NCBI RefSeq assembly: GCF_020740795.1
Contig: NC_067312.1
Coordinates: forward strand, 59,930,405-59,994,404
Direction of reading: 5' to 3'
Length of the DNA: 64,000 bases
From: Apus apus
Taxonomy: Eukaryota > Chordata > Aves > Apodiformes > Apodidae
Both the position numbers and the translations under genes were made by a program. The notes under the pieces are model-generated. The model saw only the letters and a program-made list of their open reading frames with translations. It did not search any database and was not told the origin of the DNA. Of this stretch, positions 24,642-36,200 are shown piece by piece (positions within the stretch are counted from its first letter, which is position 1; each line of letters begins with the position of its first letter).

Positions 24642-27600
24642 CTGCAATAAACAGCATACAGTGGTTAATAAATTGAGGAAAAGCTAATTATAATTAATTA
24701 CTTTGTTCAAAGACACACCCCAAGAGGTTTGTTCACATTTTGTAAGGTGATTTTTGATCATCTTGTCCAAATTTGGAGACATACTGTACCTGCCAGCTAC
24801 ATCTTCCATGTGCAGACTTAGGCTGTCAGTACAGCTTTCAGATCTGGAGATGAAGACTAAAAAGTTCAGGAGGAGGGAGAGAATTTAATTGCAGGGCAAG
24901 TGCAATTGGCTTGAAATCCTGGTTCTGGGCAATTCACACCGACTTCAGTAGGTCAGTGATATTATTTCTCCTCCTCTGACATAGCGTTCATTCCTCCTTT
25001 CTCTCCACCTGATCTGTCCTCAGCCAAAACCATCTAAATTTTACTACAGTAATCCATTCATATAAAAAAATGAGAGGAGACAGAGCTCTGCAAACACCAG
25101 AGAAGTGCATCCCTCATTGTTTAAGGCTTCTTTCTCTGCACATCATTCTGTTATCCTTGTCATGTGTTTTAAAGTCAGTGTCACATGCGTCGCTTCAGGA
25201 GGATGCTTAGATAACTATGGAAGATAAAGCAGTGTTGAAATCTATTGAGTCTGCTAGATGACTGTCCTTGCTATTTTCATTTTAAAAGATCTCTCTTGTT
25301 CTGAACACATGAATAGATCAACCTCTGTGAAGAAGCCAATGCTTTCTCAGCTGAAAGCCCTGACTCTGAGGGCCTCATCTTATGGTCCTGTGCTGTGGTC
25401 AGTGATCACTGTCAAATCTTACTTGTCCCTCCAAACGCCCACTGTCAGAGAAGGCGTCTTTGGCAAAGTGTGCCTCCTCCATCTGAGGTCCCTCATACAG
25501 CCTTAATCAATACCATGAAATTCTGAAAAAACAGTAGTTTTTTTCTGACATAGCTGGGCACCAAGCCAGCAACACTAATGAAAAGCAAGCACAAAGCCTC
25601 TATTTTGTGCTTCTTTTTTTTTTCCTTTTTTTCCCCCTCCCATTTCTGGTTTTGTTCTTAGTGCTTAACAAGGAGCAGCGACAGCCTGACAAGTTGCTGA
25701 AGAAGCATCTCTCCCACCTCTTTCTCCAGAGAGGGTCCAAGTGCCAGGGCATTAAAAACTCCACATACTCAAAGGAAATGTAATCCTTGTCCTTATTACA
25801 GGAGAGACAGGAAGACAGAAAATGTACCTTCAAGGCTCTCCTGAGACTCTGTAAAGTTACAAAACTTCCAAGCCATCAATCAACTCCTTCTAGAATAATG
25901 TCTTTTCATGTAGTTGGCAGGCAAGGTATTAGTAGTCCAGAATTAGAACCAAATGCAAAATACTCCTGAGAAACTATGTTAAAAGAACATTGAAAAGTCG
26001 CCAATATTTCACAGAAACTTTTGATAAGTATTCTAGCCAGGTAAAGTATTCCTTCTATAGTGTATATTTTTGTCCCAATTTAATTGCAGCATTTAGGTGG
26101 ACAAGGGATATTCACTTACAAGATAGGAACTTCACATTTAGAAGCAAAACAGCTCTTGAAATCATAAGCCCTTGCATGTGACATCACAGCTGCTTGCCAC
26201 AGAAATTACTGTGCTGTGACAAATAGAGGACTATGATTTCAAAAGGAGAATAAACAGCAAAAGCAGATAATCGCTTAAGAAAAGATGATCCTGATTCATG
26301 TAAATGTCTTAATAGTAAAAATATAAGGAGAAGAAAGTAAATCTCAGAAAACAACACATAATTAGAAACAATCTTAAAATTAACTCTTTCTAACAGAATC
26401 CTCTTCTAAAGCCCACCGGCTTTTTAAGAGGCAGATTTTTCTGTTCTTTGTCATCAGCACTTAACAGGCAGTCATAGAACCTAGCCCTGTAATTTAAATC
26501 CACATACAAAATTGCTGTATATAGACCAGAGGCACAGTCTGGTGGTTACAGCATACTCAGCACTGACTACATCTCACTGCAAAGCTGTTGATGTTCTGTG
26601 GACCTTACACCTGCTGATATTTACATGCTACACTGTGCAGCACTTTGAGACCACATTTATTTACACTTGTAAAACTGACTGCAGTCATTAACTGGAGGAT
26701 CAGAGAGTCTTCAGTGAGTAGGAAGGATGGTCAGGGAAGTGTTAAGTCTTAACCAGAAATGCATTGCTGGAAGTGAAGTTAAAGAAAGCTTCAACTTAAA
26801 AAGTTGACACCTTCCATGCACAAACTTCTCCAAGCTATGTCCCTTTGAGCAAAAATGTACTTATCTAACTCCCTGAAGTCTTCCAGATAAGTCATCGTCT
26901 GTCCCTTGTCAATCACAACTGATCTTATGACTTCAGGGTCTTCCCACATGTGATATACTATTATTTCTGGCCACTAGAAAAGGCAGACTCATCACCTGAT
27001 ATCCCTCACTCTTCATGGCCATTCTGATTCCTGTAGAAAACCTGATCTTTCTCCTCCACTAACTTTCTGTAATTTCATCCAGTGTCCTTTTGTCTGCATC
27101 TCCTCACATCACCATTAATTTTCTCAGTCGGTATGCCCTGTACTGTAACAGTCTGGAACACACAAAATCACCACTTCTTACTCACCTAATGAGAGAGAAG
27201 ACCCGATATGCTACTGTATTATTCTGCTATACATAATTAATTTTTTTTTCCATCACAGCTTGTAGGTAAGGTACAAAGTGCTGGCTGGTTGATTAGGAGG
27301 ATTTTAGGAAAAATATTTCCAGACTTTCAAAGTGTTTCAATTCTGAAATAAGCTAGTACTTAGATAAATGACAAGTAGAGTATTTTTCTAGCATGTTAGC
27401 TAAAAGTAGTTGGGAGCAAGGAAAAAGTAGGGGATGGTAAATTTTATGTCAATAACATACTTTTTCTAAAGTTATGGAAAAGGTGAGAAACAGACTTGTT
27501 GAATGTCTCTCAGTGAAAGTAAAGAGCAAAAAGAAAAGATCAGAGGTGATACAATTATATAGCTCCACTGTATACTAGATCATTGTAAGCATGAAAGAGA

Positions 27601-29122
27601 TGAGGTTTCTTCTTTTCACCAATTAACAAAACTATTCCAGGGATACGACTGTACCTCTATATCTGCTACAAAACAAGTGAAAAAGCAAGACGTGCATGGT
27701 GTAAAAAGTATTACTGTATGAAAATACTGATTAAGTTGTTCTGGGCATGTTCTGCTCCTGCTAATTCTAACAGAGAAGAACTTCAGAGGGTAGAAATGTA
27801 ATTAGGATGAAATAATCACATAGAAATAGAGTTTATAATTCTAAAGAATACATGGCATGAGCATAGCTGAAAAAGAATAATGAGTATCAGTACAACAAAC
27901 TTCAATAAAGGACAGATAAGGAAAGATATGGAGACTAAAGCATTAACTCCTTGTTCGGCTTCATTTTTAAGCAAAATTCCTACTCTGATCTGAGTTCAGA
28001 AATAGAACAAAGTCAGGGAATAAGTGTTGACCAGAACAGAGAACAGAGATATAAATATGTAGGTAATGTATATATTTTCATGTTGCATAAAGGAATTTCT
28101 CCCAGGCTGCATAAAGAGCCAGCCAAAGGAACTTTTAAACACTGAGTGCTATCTTGGAGAATGCTGGAGGAAGTATGAGCATCCAGAGCTCTGTAAAAGG
28201 ACATACATTTCATCTGCCTTTGAGATTAGTCAAAGTGAGGACCTAACAAACAACAGACCTGCCAGTCCAAGTTTTAGAACAAGAAGGACACTGTAACAAG
28301 TGATTAAACAACCTATTTAATGTGCATCCAAAACAAATTTGCAAATACTAAATTACATTAAAACAATCAAAAAAATTCCTTTACTTGACAGGATAAATAG
28401 CTTACTTTTAATGGGGAAACATAAAGAATGATACCCTTTGACTTCTGTAAAGTCTTCAACTTATTTTCTCAGAAGCAAGAGAAAGTGAGCTAAAACCAGC
28501 TGAAAAACTGCATTTGAAAAGTATTGATCAAAAGTCTACCTGGAAAGATATCTGAAGTATGGTGGCTGTCTTAGGAGAACAGCAATTAATAAGCATCTGC
28601 AGAAAGGAGACATCAACTCCAGAGGGCCACCAAAGGAGCTGTGTCCTTTTAGCATGTACAATATAAGAAGAAACATTCCATGATACAGCCTAAATTTCTT
28701 TGTCTCATTTTTCTATGAGGACTTGGGTAGCAGAGCATCAAGTAGAACTTTACAGTCACATTCTTCTAAGTCTAGGTTCTACATTTCACCTGGCCTTGAA
28801 CACTTCCAGGCATGAGGCATCCACAACTTCCCTGTGCAACCTGTGTCCCACCACCTTCACAGGAAATAACTTCTTCCTAATACTTAATCTAAATCTTCTC
28901 TCTTTCAGTTTAAAACCATTCCCCCTTGTCCTATCACCACATGCCCTTGTATAAAGCCCCTCTCCAGTTTTCCTGTTAGACCCCCTTCAGGTACTGGAAG
29001 GCCTCTGTAAGATCTCCTTGAAGCCTTCTCTTCTCCAGGCTGAGCAACCCCAACTCTCTCAGCCCTTCTTCATGAGACAGGTGCTCCAGCCCTCTGATCA
29101 GTTTCATGGCCCTCTTTTAGAC

Positions 29123-29865
29123 TCACTCCAACACCTCCATGTCCTTTGGACTCCAGAACTGAATACAGTACTCCAGGTGGGATCCAACAAAAGCGGAGAA
29201 GAGGGGGAAAATCACCTCCCTTGACCTGCTGGCCACACTTCTTTTGATGCAGCCCAAGACACAGTTGGCTTTCTGGGCTTCAGCACATTGCTGGCTCATG
29301 TTGAGATTTTCATCAACCAACACCACTAAGTCCTTTTCTTCAGGGCTGTTTTTAATCCATTCTCCGCTCAAACTGTATTTGTGCTTGGGATTGCTCCAAC
29401 CCAGGTGCAGGAACTTGCGATTGGCCTTTCTGAACTTCATGCAGATTGCACAGATCCACCTCTCAAGCCTGTCAAGGTCCCTCTGGATGGCATCCCTTCC
29501 CTCCAACATGCCAACCATACCAAACAGGTTGGTCTTATTAGCAAATGTGTGGAGGATGCAGTCAGTCCCTGTCCATGTCACCCACAAAGATGTTAAACAG
29601 CACCGGTCTGAGTACTGACACTTGGGGAACACCACTCACTGGTTCTCCAGCTGGACATTGAGCCATCGACGACAACTCTTCGAGTGTGACCATCCTGCCA
29701 ATTCCTTATCAATTGAGTGGTCCATCTGTCAAGTCCTTGTGTCTCCAATTTATATACAAGCGTGTTTTGCAGGCCAGTGTCAAATGCTTTGCGCAAGTCC
29801 AGGTAGATGCCATCAGTTGCTCTTCCCTGATCCACCAATGCTGTTACCCTGTTGCAGTAGGCCAC
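29123..29865 (-). pseudogene. CR1 element A ORF2 remnant: reverse transcriptase
   Basis: This is the reverse-transcriptase part of element A, split by frameshifts. The minus-strand frame at 29,593-29,865 contains the first catalytic block ([11 protein letters not shown], where CR1 usually has YLDFSKAFD). The frame at 29,123-29,635 resumes just after the normal FADD position, where ANKTN replaces the usual ADDTK. It continues through RDLDRLERWICAICMKFR and VASRSREVIFPLFSAFVGSH. Loss of the catalytic Asp pair together with the frameshifts makes it inactive. Confidence 0.85.
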
Positions 29866-30154
29866 TGAATTTGTCAGGTACTATTTGACTTTAACGAAGC
29901 CATGTTGGCTTTCACCAATCACCTCCTCATTCTCCATGTGCCGTAGCAGACCCGTCAGGAGGATCATCTCCATGATCTTGCCAGGCATTGAGGTGACTGA
30001 CTGGCCTGTAGTTCCCTGGGTCTTCCTTTCTTACCTTTTTGAAAATGGGGGTTATGTTTCCCATTTTCCAGTCAGTGGGAACCTCATGCGACTACCATGA
30101 CTTTTCAAATATGATAGATAGTGGCTTAGTAACTTCATCCACAGCATCCTTCAG

Positions 30155-30323
30155 AACATTGGAACAGGCTGCCCAGAGAGGTTGTGGAGTCTCCTTTACT
30201 GGAGACATTCAAAACTCACCTAGATGCATTGCTGTGTGATGTACTCTAGGTGATCCTCCTGTGGCAGGGAGGTTTGACTAGATCTTCTTTCAAGGTTCCT
30301 TCCAACCTCTAAGATTCTGTGAT
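30155..30323 (+). mobile_element. CR1 LINE 3' fragment (element C) nested in element A
   Basis: This is a 169-bp plus-strand CR1 3' end. It starts 'aacattggaacaggctgccc', passes through the typical 'ggagacattcaaaac' and 'ttccttccaacctctaagat' blocks, and ends with ATTCTGTGATT. It interrupts the minus-strand reverse-transcriptase region of element A. The 8-bp sequence TCCTTCAG occurs on both sides (30,147-30,154 and 30,324-30,331), as expected of a target-site duplication. It is antisense to SEMA6A. Confidence 0.9.
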
Positions 30324-30727
30324 TCCTTCAGGACGTGCAGGTGTATCTCATCAGGTCCCATGGACTTGGCCACATTCAGGTTCCTTACATGGTCTTGAAC
30401 CTGATCCAGCACTACAGTTGGCAGATCTTAAGTCTCCCAGTCCCTGCCTTTGCCTTCTGTGACTTGGACAGTGTGTCTTAAGCACTTGCCAGTGAAGACT
30501 TGAGGCAAAAAATTTGATGAGTACCTCAGCCTTCTCCATATTCCAGGTAACCAGGTCTCCTGTTTCCTTCCAGAGAGGACGCACATTTTACTATTTTACA
30601 GTTTTCCTTTTATCACTGATATATGAATAAAATATGAATATGAATAAAAGCTTTTCTATGCACTCCCATTAAGGCTTATAGCTTTCCTAACCTGATCCCT
30701 GAGTCCTTGGACAATTTCTCTGTATCC

Positions 30728-31237
30728 ACAGAATCACAGAATCTTAGGGGGCAGGGTCACCTAGAGCACATCACACAGGAACTTGTCCAGGTGGGTTTTG
30801 AATGTCTCCAGCGAAGGAGACTCTCTGGGCAGCCTGTTCCAGTGCTCTGTCACTCTCACAGGAAAGAAGTTTTTTCTGATGTTTACGTAGAACCTCCTGT
30901 GTTCCAGTTTGCACCCACTGCCCCTTGTCCTATCACTGGACATCACTGAAAAAAGCCTGGCTCTGTCCTCCTGACACTCCCTCTTAACATATTTGTAAAC
31001 TTTGATGAGGTCACCCCTCAGTCTCCTCCAAGCTCAGGAGGCCCAGCTCCCTCAGCCTTTCCTCATAAGGGAGATGTTCCACTCCCTTAATCATTTTTGT
31101 GGCTCTGCGCTGGACTCTTTCCAGCAGTTCCCTGTCCTTCTGGAACTGAGGGGCCCAGAACTGGACACAATATTCCAGATGCAGCCTCACCAAGGCAGAA
31201 GAGAGGGGGAGGAGAACCTTTCTTGACCTACTAACGA
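30728..31237 (-). mobile_element. CR1 LINE 3' fragment (element B) nested in element A
   Basis: A 510-bp CR1 3' end on the minus strand. It begins in the C-terminal part of ORF2 ([10 protein letters not shown], then [20 protein letters not shown] and [20 protein letters not shown]) and ends in two ATTCTGTG octamers at 30,728-30,743. The flanking bases of element A join in register across it: GGACAGGTAGAC on one side and GGATACAGAGAAATTGTCC on the other are neighbours in related CR1 copies, apart from about 8 bp that seem to have been lost at the target. Its 3' end belongs to the same CR1 type as the element at 62.2 kb. Confidence 0.9.
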
Positions 31238-33126
31238 GTCTACCTGTCCTTAGACTTGCTTACTGTGTCTGAGTTTGTCTAGAAGCAGCTTGGTCATCCA
31301 TGCAGGACTTCTGGTATTTTTGCCTGACTCCCTCTTTGTTTGGATGTATTGGTCCTGAGCTTGTAGGAGATGATCCTTGAATATTAACCAGCTTTATTTG
31401 CCCCTCTGCCCTCCAGGACTTTATCCCACAGTACTCTACCAAGCAGGTCCCTTGAGAGGACAGTCTGATCTCCTGAAGACCAGGGTAGTGAGCTTGCTGT
31501 GCATCCTCCTTGTTTCCCTAGGGATCCTGAACTCAACTATTTCATGGCCTCTGCAGCCAAGGCTGCCCTTGAGCTTCATATTCTCCATCACCCCTTCCTT
31601 GTTGGTGAGAACAAGGTCCATCATAGTACCTTTTCTTATTGGCTTCTCTATCAGTTGGAGAAGAAAGTTATCATCAATGCATTCCAGGAATCTCTTGGAT
31701 TGCTTACGCCCCACTGTGTTGTCCCTCTAGCAGATACTGGGATGATTGAAGTTCTCCCAGGGTGGGGGGTGAGGATCAGGGCTTGTGAACGTGAGGCTAC
31801 TCCTCACATTCAATAGAGGTCTGTCTATAAAGGGCCTCATATGCTCAGTCTTCCTGGTTGGGTGGCCTGTAGCAGATCCCCACTGTAATGGCCCCTGTCT
31901 TTGTCCTCCCTTTAATCCTGACCCATAAGGTCTCAGTCAGCTCCTCATCCATCCCCAGGCAGAACTCCATGCACTCCAGGTGGTTAGTGATGTAGAGGGT
32001 AACACGCCTTCATCATCTTCCCTCCCTGTCCTTCCTAAAGAGCCTGCATCCTTCCATTCCAACACTCCAGTTATAGGAGCCATCTCACCAGGTCTTTGTG
32101 ATGCCAGTAAGATCACACACACGTGTCTAGCTCCTCCTGTTTGCTCCCCATGCTGTGTGCATTTGCGCAGAGGCATTTCACTTGGGACCCTGATGAAGCT
32201 GAATTACTGGCTTACCTAATGCCTTTCAGTTTGGGTTTATGGTTAGCTGTCAGGTGGACACAAAGACACCTCTGTTCCAGCAATGATATATGGCTCTGAG
32301 AGGTGTACCCCAGACCACATGCCATGTGCACCAAGAACACTTTGTGATGACCTCTGCAGGGAGCTGTCATTGTCTAGCTTCCCAAAATTGCCTGCAACAG
32401 ATGGTAATGCAAAATGGTGGCACACATGAAACTGAAACACAGAGGTGGGAAATGAAGAATGATGTTTTGGCAGGAAAGTGGGGAAATAACTATCAGGGAT
32501 AAGGTAATATTTATGTCTAGACCACACATTAACAGCAGTCAGGGAGTGAGTGTCATTGCTGCCTTAAGACTTCACCTCTCTAGCTAAACAAGAGTGAGCC
32601 CACTTCCATCTCCAACACCTACAAAATCACTTGAGATTTTCCACAGAACAAGACATTGTTCCAGAAAGGTGCAGTCATTTCTTTACTGTTGTTATTTAAG
32701 CATAAAACCTTGCAGTTAATTTATTTCTTCAATACGAGCTTCTCTGCCTGATGTATGTCTCCCTCTGCTCAGACTTGCAAGAAACACTGGTACAGACTCA
32801 TTATGAATGGAGATTTTTATGGGCTTCAGAACATCTTTTTTAAATACCACTGAATAGGTTTTCAACATGTGTCTCCAGGTGTTAGAACTGTGTTTACAGG
32901 CAGTCTCATGCTGCTAAAAGACTACTTCGGCCTGGAAAATCCTTGCAGGTATTAACAGGCTTTCTTCCTCCTTTTTAAACCGCAACAGGAATAAAATTCA
33001 GATGAATCTAGAGTGGACACCCTGATTTAAAGGGACAGCAAATCCAGGAATGACTAGAGATTACCATGCATTTTTGTGATCTTGTCTCATTCTTTTCTGG
33101 ACTCAGTGCCACCAGGAAGAAAAAAA

Positions 33127-33290
33127 CATAGAATCGTAGAACTATTTAATTTGGAAAAGACCCTTGGGATCACTGAGTCCAACCATCATCCCTACTCTAC
33201 AAAGTTCTCCCCTAAAGACTGAAGCAAAGTAGATGTTGAGCACCTCAGCCTTTTCCTCATCCTCAAACATTCACAGGTAAAGCTGCTTGC
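33127..33290 (-). mobile_element. CR1-derived fragment
   Basis: At 33,127-33,185 the sequence looks like a CR1 3' terminus on the minus strand ('atagaatcgtagaactatttaa', 'gagtccaaccatcatcc'). The adjoining 33,205-33,290 resembles the ORF2 linker that encodes EEKAEVLN-YFASVF. The two parts are not normally adjacent, so this is either a CR1 copy with an internal deletion or two small fragments. Boundaries are approximate. Confidence 0.55.
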
Positions 33291-36200
33291 ACACTTTTGT
33301 CTCCCCCTCCTGTTGCGGTGAAGCTGTATTGTTGATTTGCAAAGGTCTGCAACTGAAGTTCTGCATGACTGTCCAGACACCTCCCCCCAGACTCTTCCCG
33401 ATGCCTCCCAAAGCCAGCTGTCCAAGCCAGCAGTCTGAGATATCCAGCAAACAAAAAGAGGATGCATGCGCTTGGAGAGAAGAATGAGTTTGGTAAAGAA
33501 AAAACCTTCAGTTACAAGAGGCCTGGGAATCATTAGAGGTATGAGGAGAAACCATACTTCAAAACTATGAAAAGAAAATAAATATATAACGTGTCTGAAG
33601 TAACATGTAACACAGCCTTGGAAAGGTTCTAAACAATCAGATCAGACATAGTCACCTCTGTCAATGTTTTCTGACCCTTAATCAGAGCTATTTCAGGAGC
33701 AATCCCTCCAGAATAGGTTAATCTACTGATCACAATGGGTGGTTTTATTTCTCCTTTCAAATGGTTCAAATTACGTTACTTCTCTCCACTTTTGATGAAT
33801 GCCTGTCGACATGAGTTCTATACAAAAATATGTTTGTAATTTATTAAAAGAGAGGAGATAAACAGGTGGCTTTTTTTTTCAATGGAAAGATGGAGAATTT
33901 TCGTTCTTGTACTTCTTTAAAGCTAGATGAATTAAGCAAGAAAGGTGAGAGAAATGACTCTCTCTGAGAAATGTCCCTGAAATGTCCCTGTGAGATAACC
34001 TGTGAGTCTTGAAGTAACATTTTAAAAATGGATTTGTTATCTGGTTTTGGTTCAATTAGGATCATGCAATCCAATTTTTCTGCATCACACTGGCCATACA
34101 AAACTTACATCATGGCCACACTTACAAATTTTGAGAAATTAGAAACAAGCACTTATTTATAGATGGAAATTACAAGATCTCAACCAGCAAATTTATGCTC
34201 AGACAACTCCAACTCTTGCAGAAATGAACAGAAAACAGACCTGAAAAGGTCTTGGACCTCTTAGAAGTTTTTAAAATTGTTTTACTTCTAAGCAGCATCT
34301 CTGCAAATAAACCAGTTTATTATATTTACAGGTATGGGAGAAGGTCTGAGATACACAACCTCCTGTATCTGTAATATGATGATAAAGGATGCTACAGTCC
34401 TGATGACAGCCCTATTTTATTTGTTCCAGTGGCTAAGCTCAAGGCCAGCTCTTGCACTAGAAAGCTCTTGACAATCTTTCTCCCACTGGCAGATGGTATG
34501 CAGTGGCCGATCATTTCGAACTTTCCCAATCTCAGTACTTTCCTTCACCTCTCACCCTTTCCCAGCAAGCAATAATTTTAGATGACTCTGTGTTAGGAAA
34601 TAAGCAGACATAGCAAGTCCTTTAAAAAAAGTAAAACACAGACATTCACAGTAATTAAACCAAGATGTACAAAATCCAAATGTCAAGGCAAATTAATTCT
34701 TTTGTAGCCTTTCTCAGCAGAGGCAAACTTTATGCTAATTTGCATCTTAAAACACAAGTTTCCTTTCAAGTCTGCTGCGTTTCCTCTAATGACGTAAGAA
34801 AAGCTCAGTGCACATTCTGGGACATTTCTACTATGCCTAGGATGAGCTTAAACATATCCAGCTGCTCTTATTAGTTTACTTCAGGGGATCTTTCACAGCT
34901 GGGTTAAACCAGATTTACATATGTTCAGCTGAATATGCATGATTTCAGGGCTCCAGAGAAGTTGTTGCAGCCTGCAAAGTGAATCTCTCATCTTCGCAGT
35001 TCCCATTTCACTGCATGGAGCTCTGCATGCATCAGCTCCTCTGATGGCACAGAACAAATGCTGTATTTTTTTTTTATTTTTTTTTTTCCCCCTGCTGTGG
35101 GCATTATGTATTCTGGGCAGCCCAGTGCCTTTCTGGAAGCAGTTTTTATAAACAGTGTCAAGGAAAGAGAAGCTGTCTCTGAGAAATTCTGTGGCTTTTC
35201 CTCTCCTTTTTTAGAGCGTGTTTTGAACTATGGCCTTTCTGCACAACAGGGAAAAGTGAAGTTTGCTGAATGTCAACATAAGCAGCTCTGCTTAGCAGGC
35301 TGAAGCTCAAAGCAGCCTTATGGATGAATTGGGACTAAATTTCAAACACTGCATACAACCTAAAAGCAAAATTTGTTTCCTAAACAGCTTTGAACTTCTT
35401 TAAAGACACAAAAATGGAAATGCTAGTTTTGAGCTACTAGTGTGATTGAAAACAATACAGCTGAAGTAACAAAGGAGCCATCTATTAAACATCCATGACA
35501 TTTAAATAGCTAGGCTGTATCCCTTTAACCCTATTTCATGAGGTCCATAGAAAATATTATTCAACTGTTGAATATCTATGTGACCAAATCAACTATGTTT
35601 ACTCATGCACACAGACTGTTGCTGGGTTGCTGGTGAACATTAGGACCATGGCTGACCCTCACATTACGTTTGCTCTTACACAGAGGGAGAATGAAACCTC
35701 TTCTGTAATTACAATGTCAGCACTGTTTATTTTGTGCCAGAAAGCAAACTGTGTTAACTCTTCATTTCTCCTACACTCATGTACACTGCAGGTGTAGTCA
35801 AAAGCCCTGGACTTCAGAAATAAAACACACCCTCAGTGATCAGAAAAAGACAAGACTGCTTCTTCCAGAAATATTTGCAGGACTGGTGCTGTAGGCAAAA
35901 GAATAGCTCATACACGTCTGATGCCAGGTTTATCATTTCCCTCTGTATTGCAGTCCCACAACCTCATCTGTCTTTGAATACATTAAGTGACAGAGGAATT
36001 ATGACAAGTTTGAACGCTGGCCCTAACAGTCAGCAAGACTAATTTTACTGCTAGTTCTTTATTGCTATTTTTCCAATATAAATATAAGAAGCCTTCTTTC
36101 CTCTCAGTTACATTTACTCAAATCCGCAGTATCTGCAGTAAAGCAAGCAGGGTTACTGCAGCCACATCTTGAGGTAAAAGGCAGTATTTCCCTGATGGAC

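Larger units (their letters stand above)
28785..32185 (-). mobile_element. CR1 LINE (element A), 5' truncated, host of two nested CR1 insertions
   Basis: Read on the minus strand, this copy starts near 32,185 with the beginning of the CR1 ORF2 endonuclease (an NAHSMGSKQEELDT-like segment in one frame). It continues through LYITNHLECMEFCLGMDEEL, YRPPNQED, the SKRFLECIDDNFLLQLIEKP stretch and VLTNKEGV at 31,436-32,010. The linker (EKAEVLIKFFA) is at about 30,350-30,590 and the reverse transcriptase from about 30,154 down to 29,150. The 3' UTR reaches about 28,785. It is interrupted by element B (30,728-31,237, same strand) and element C (30,155-30,323, plus strand); without them about 2.7 kb remains. 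Many stops and frameshifts break the protein. The 3' octamer tail is not recognisable, so the low-coordinate edge is approximate. Confidence 0.92.
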
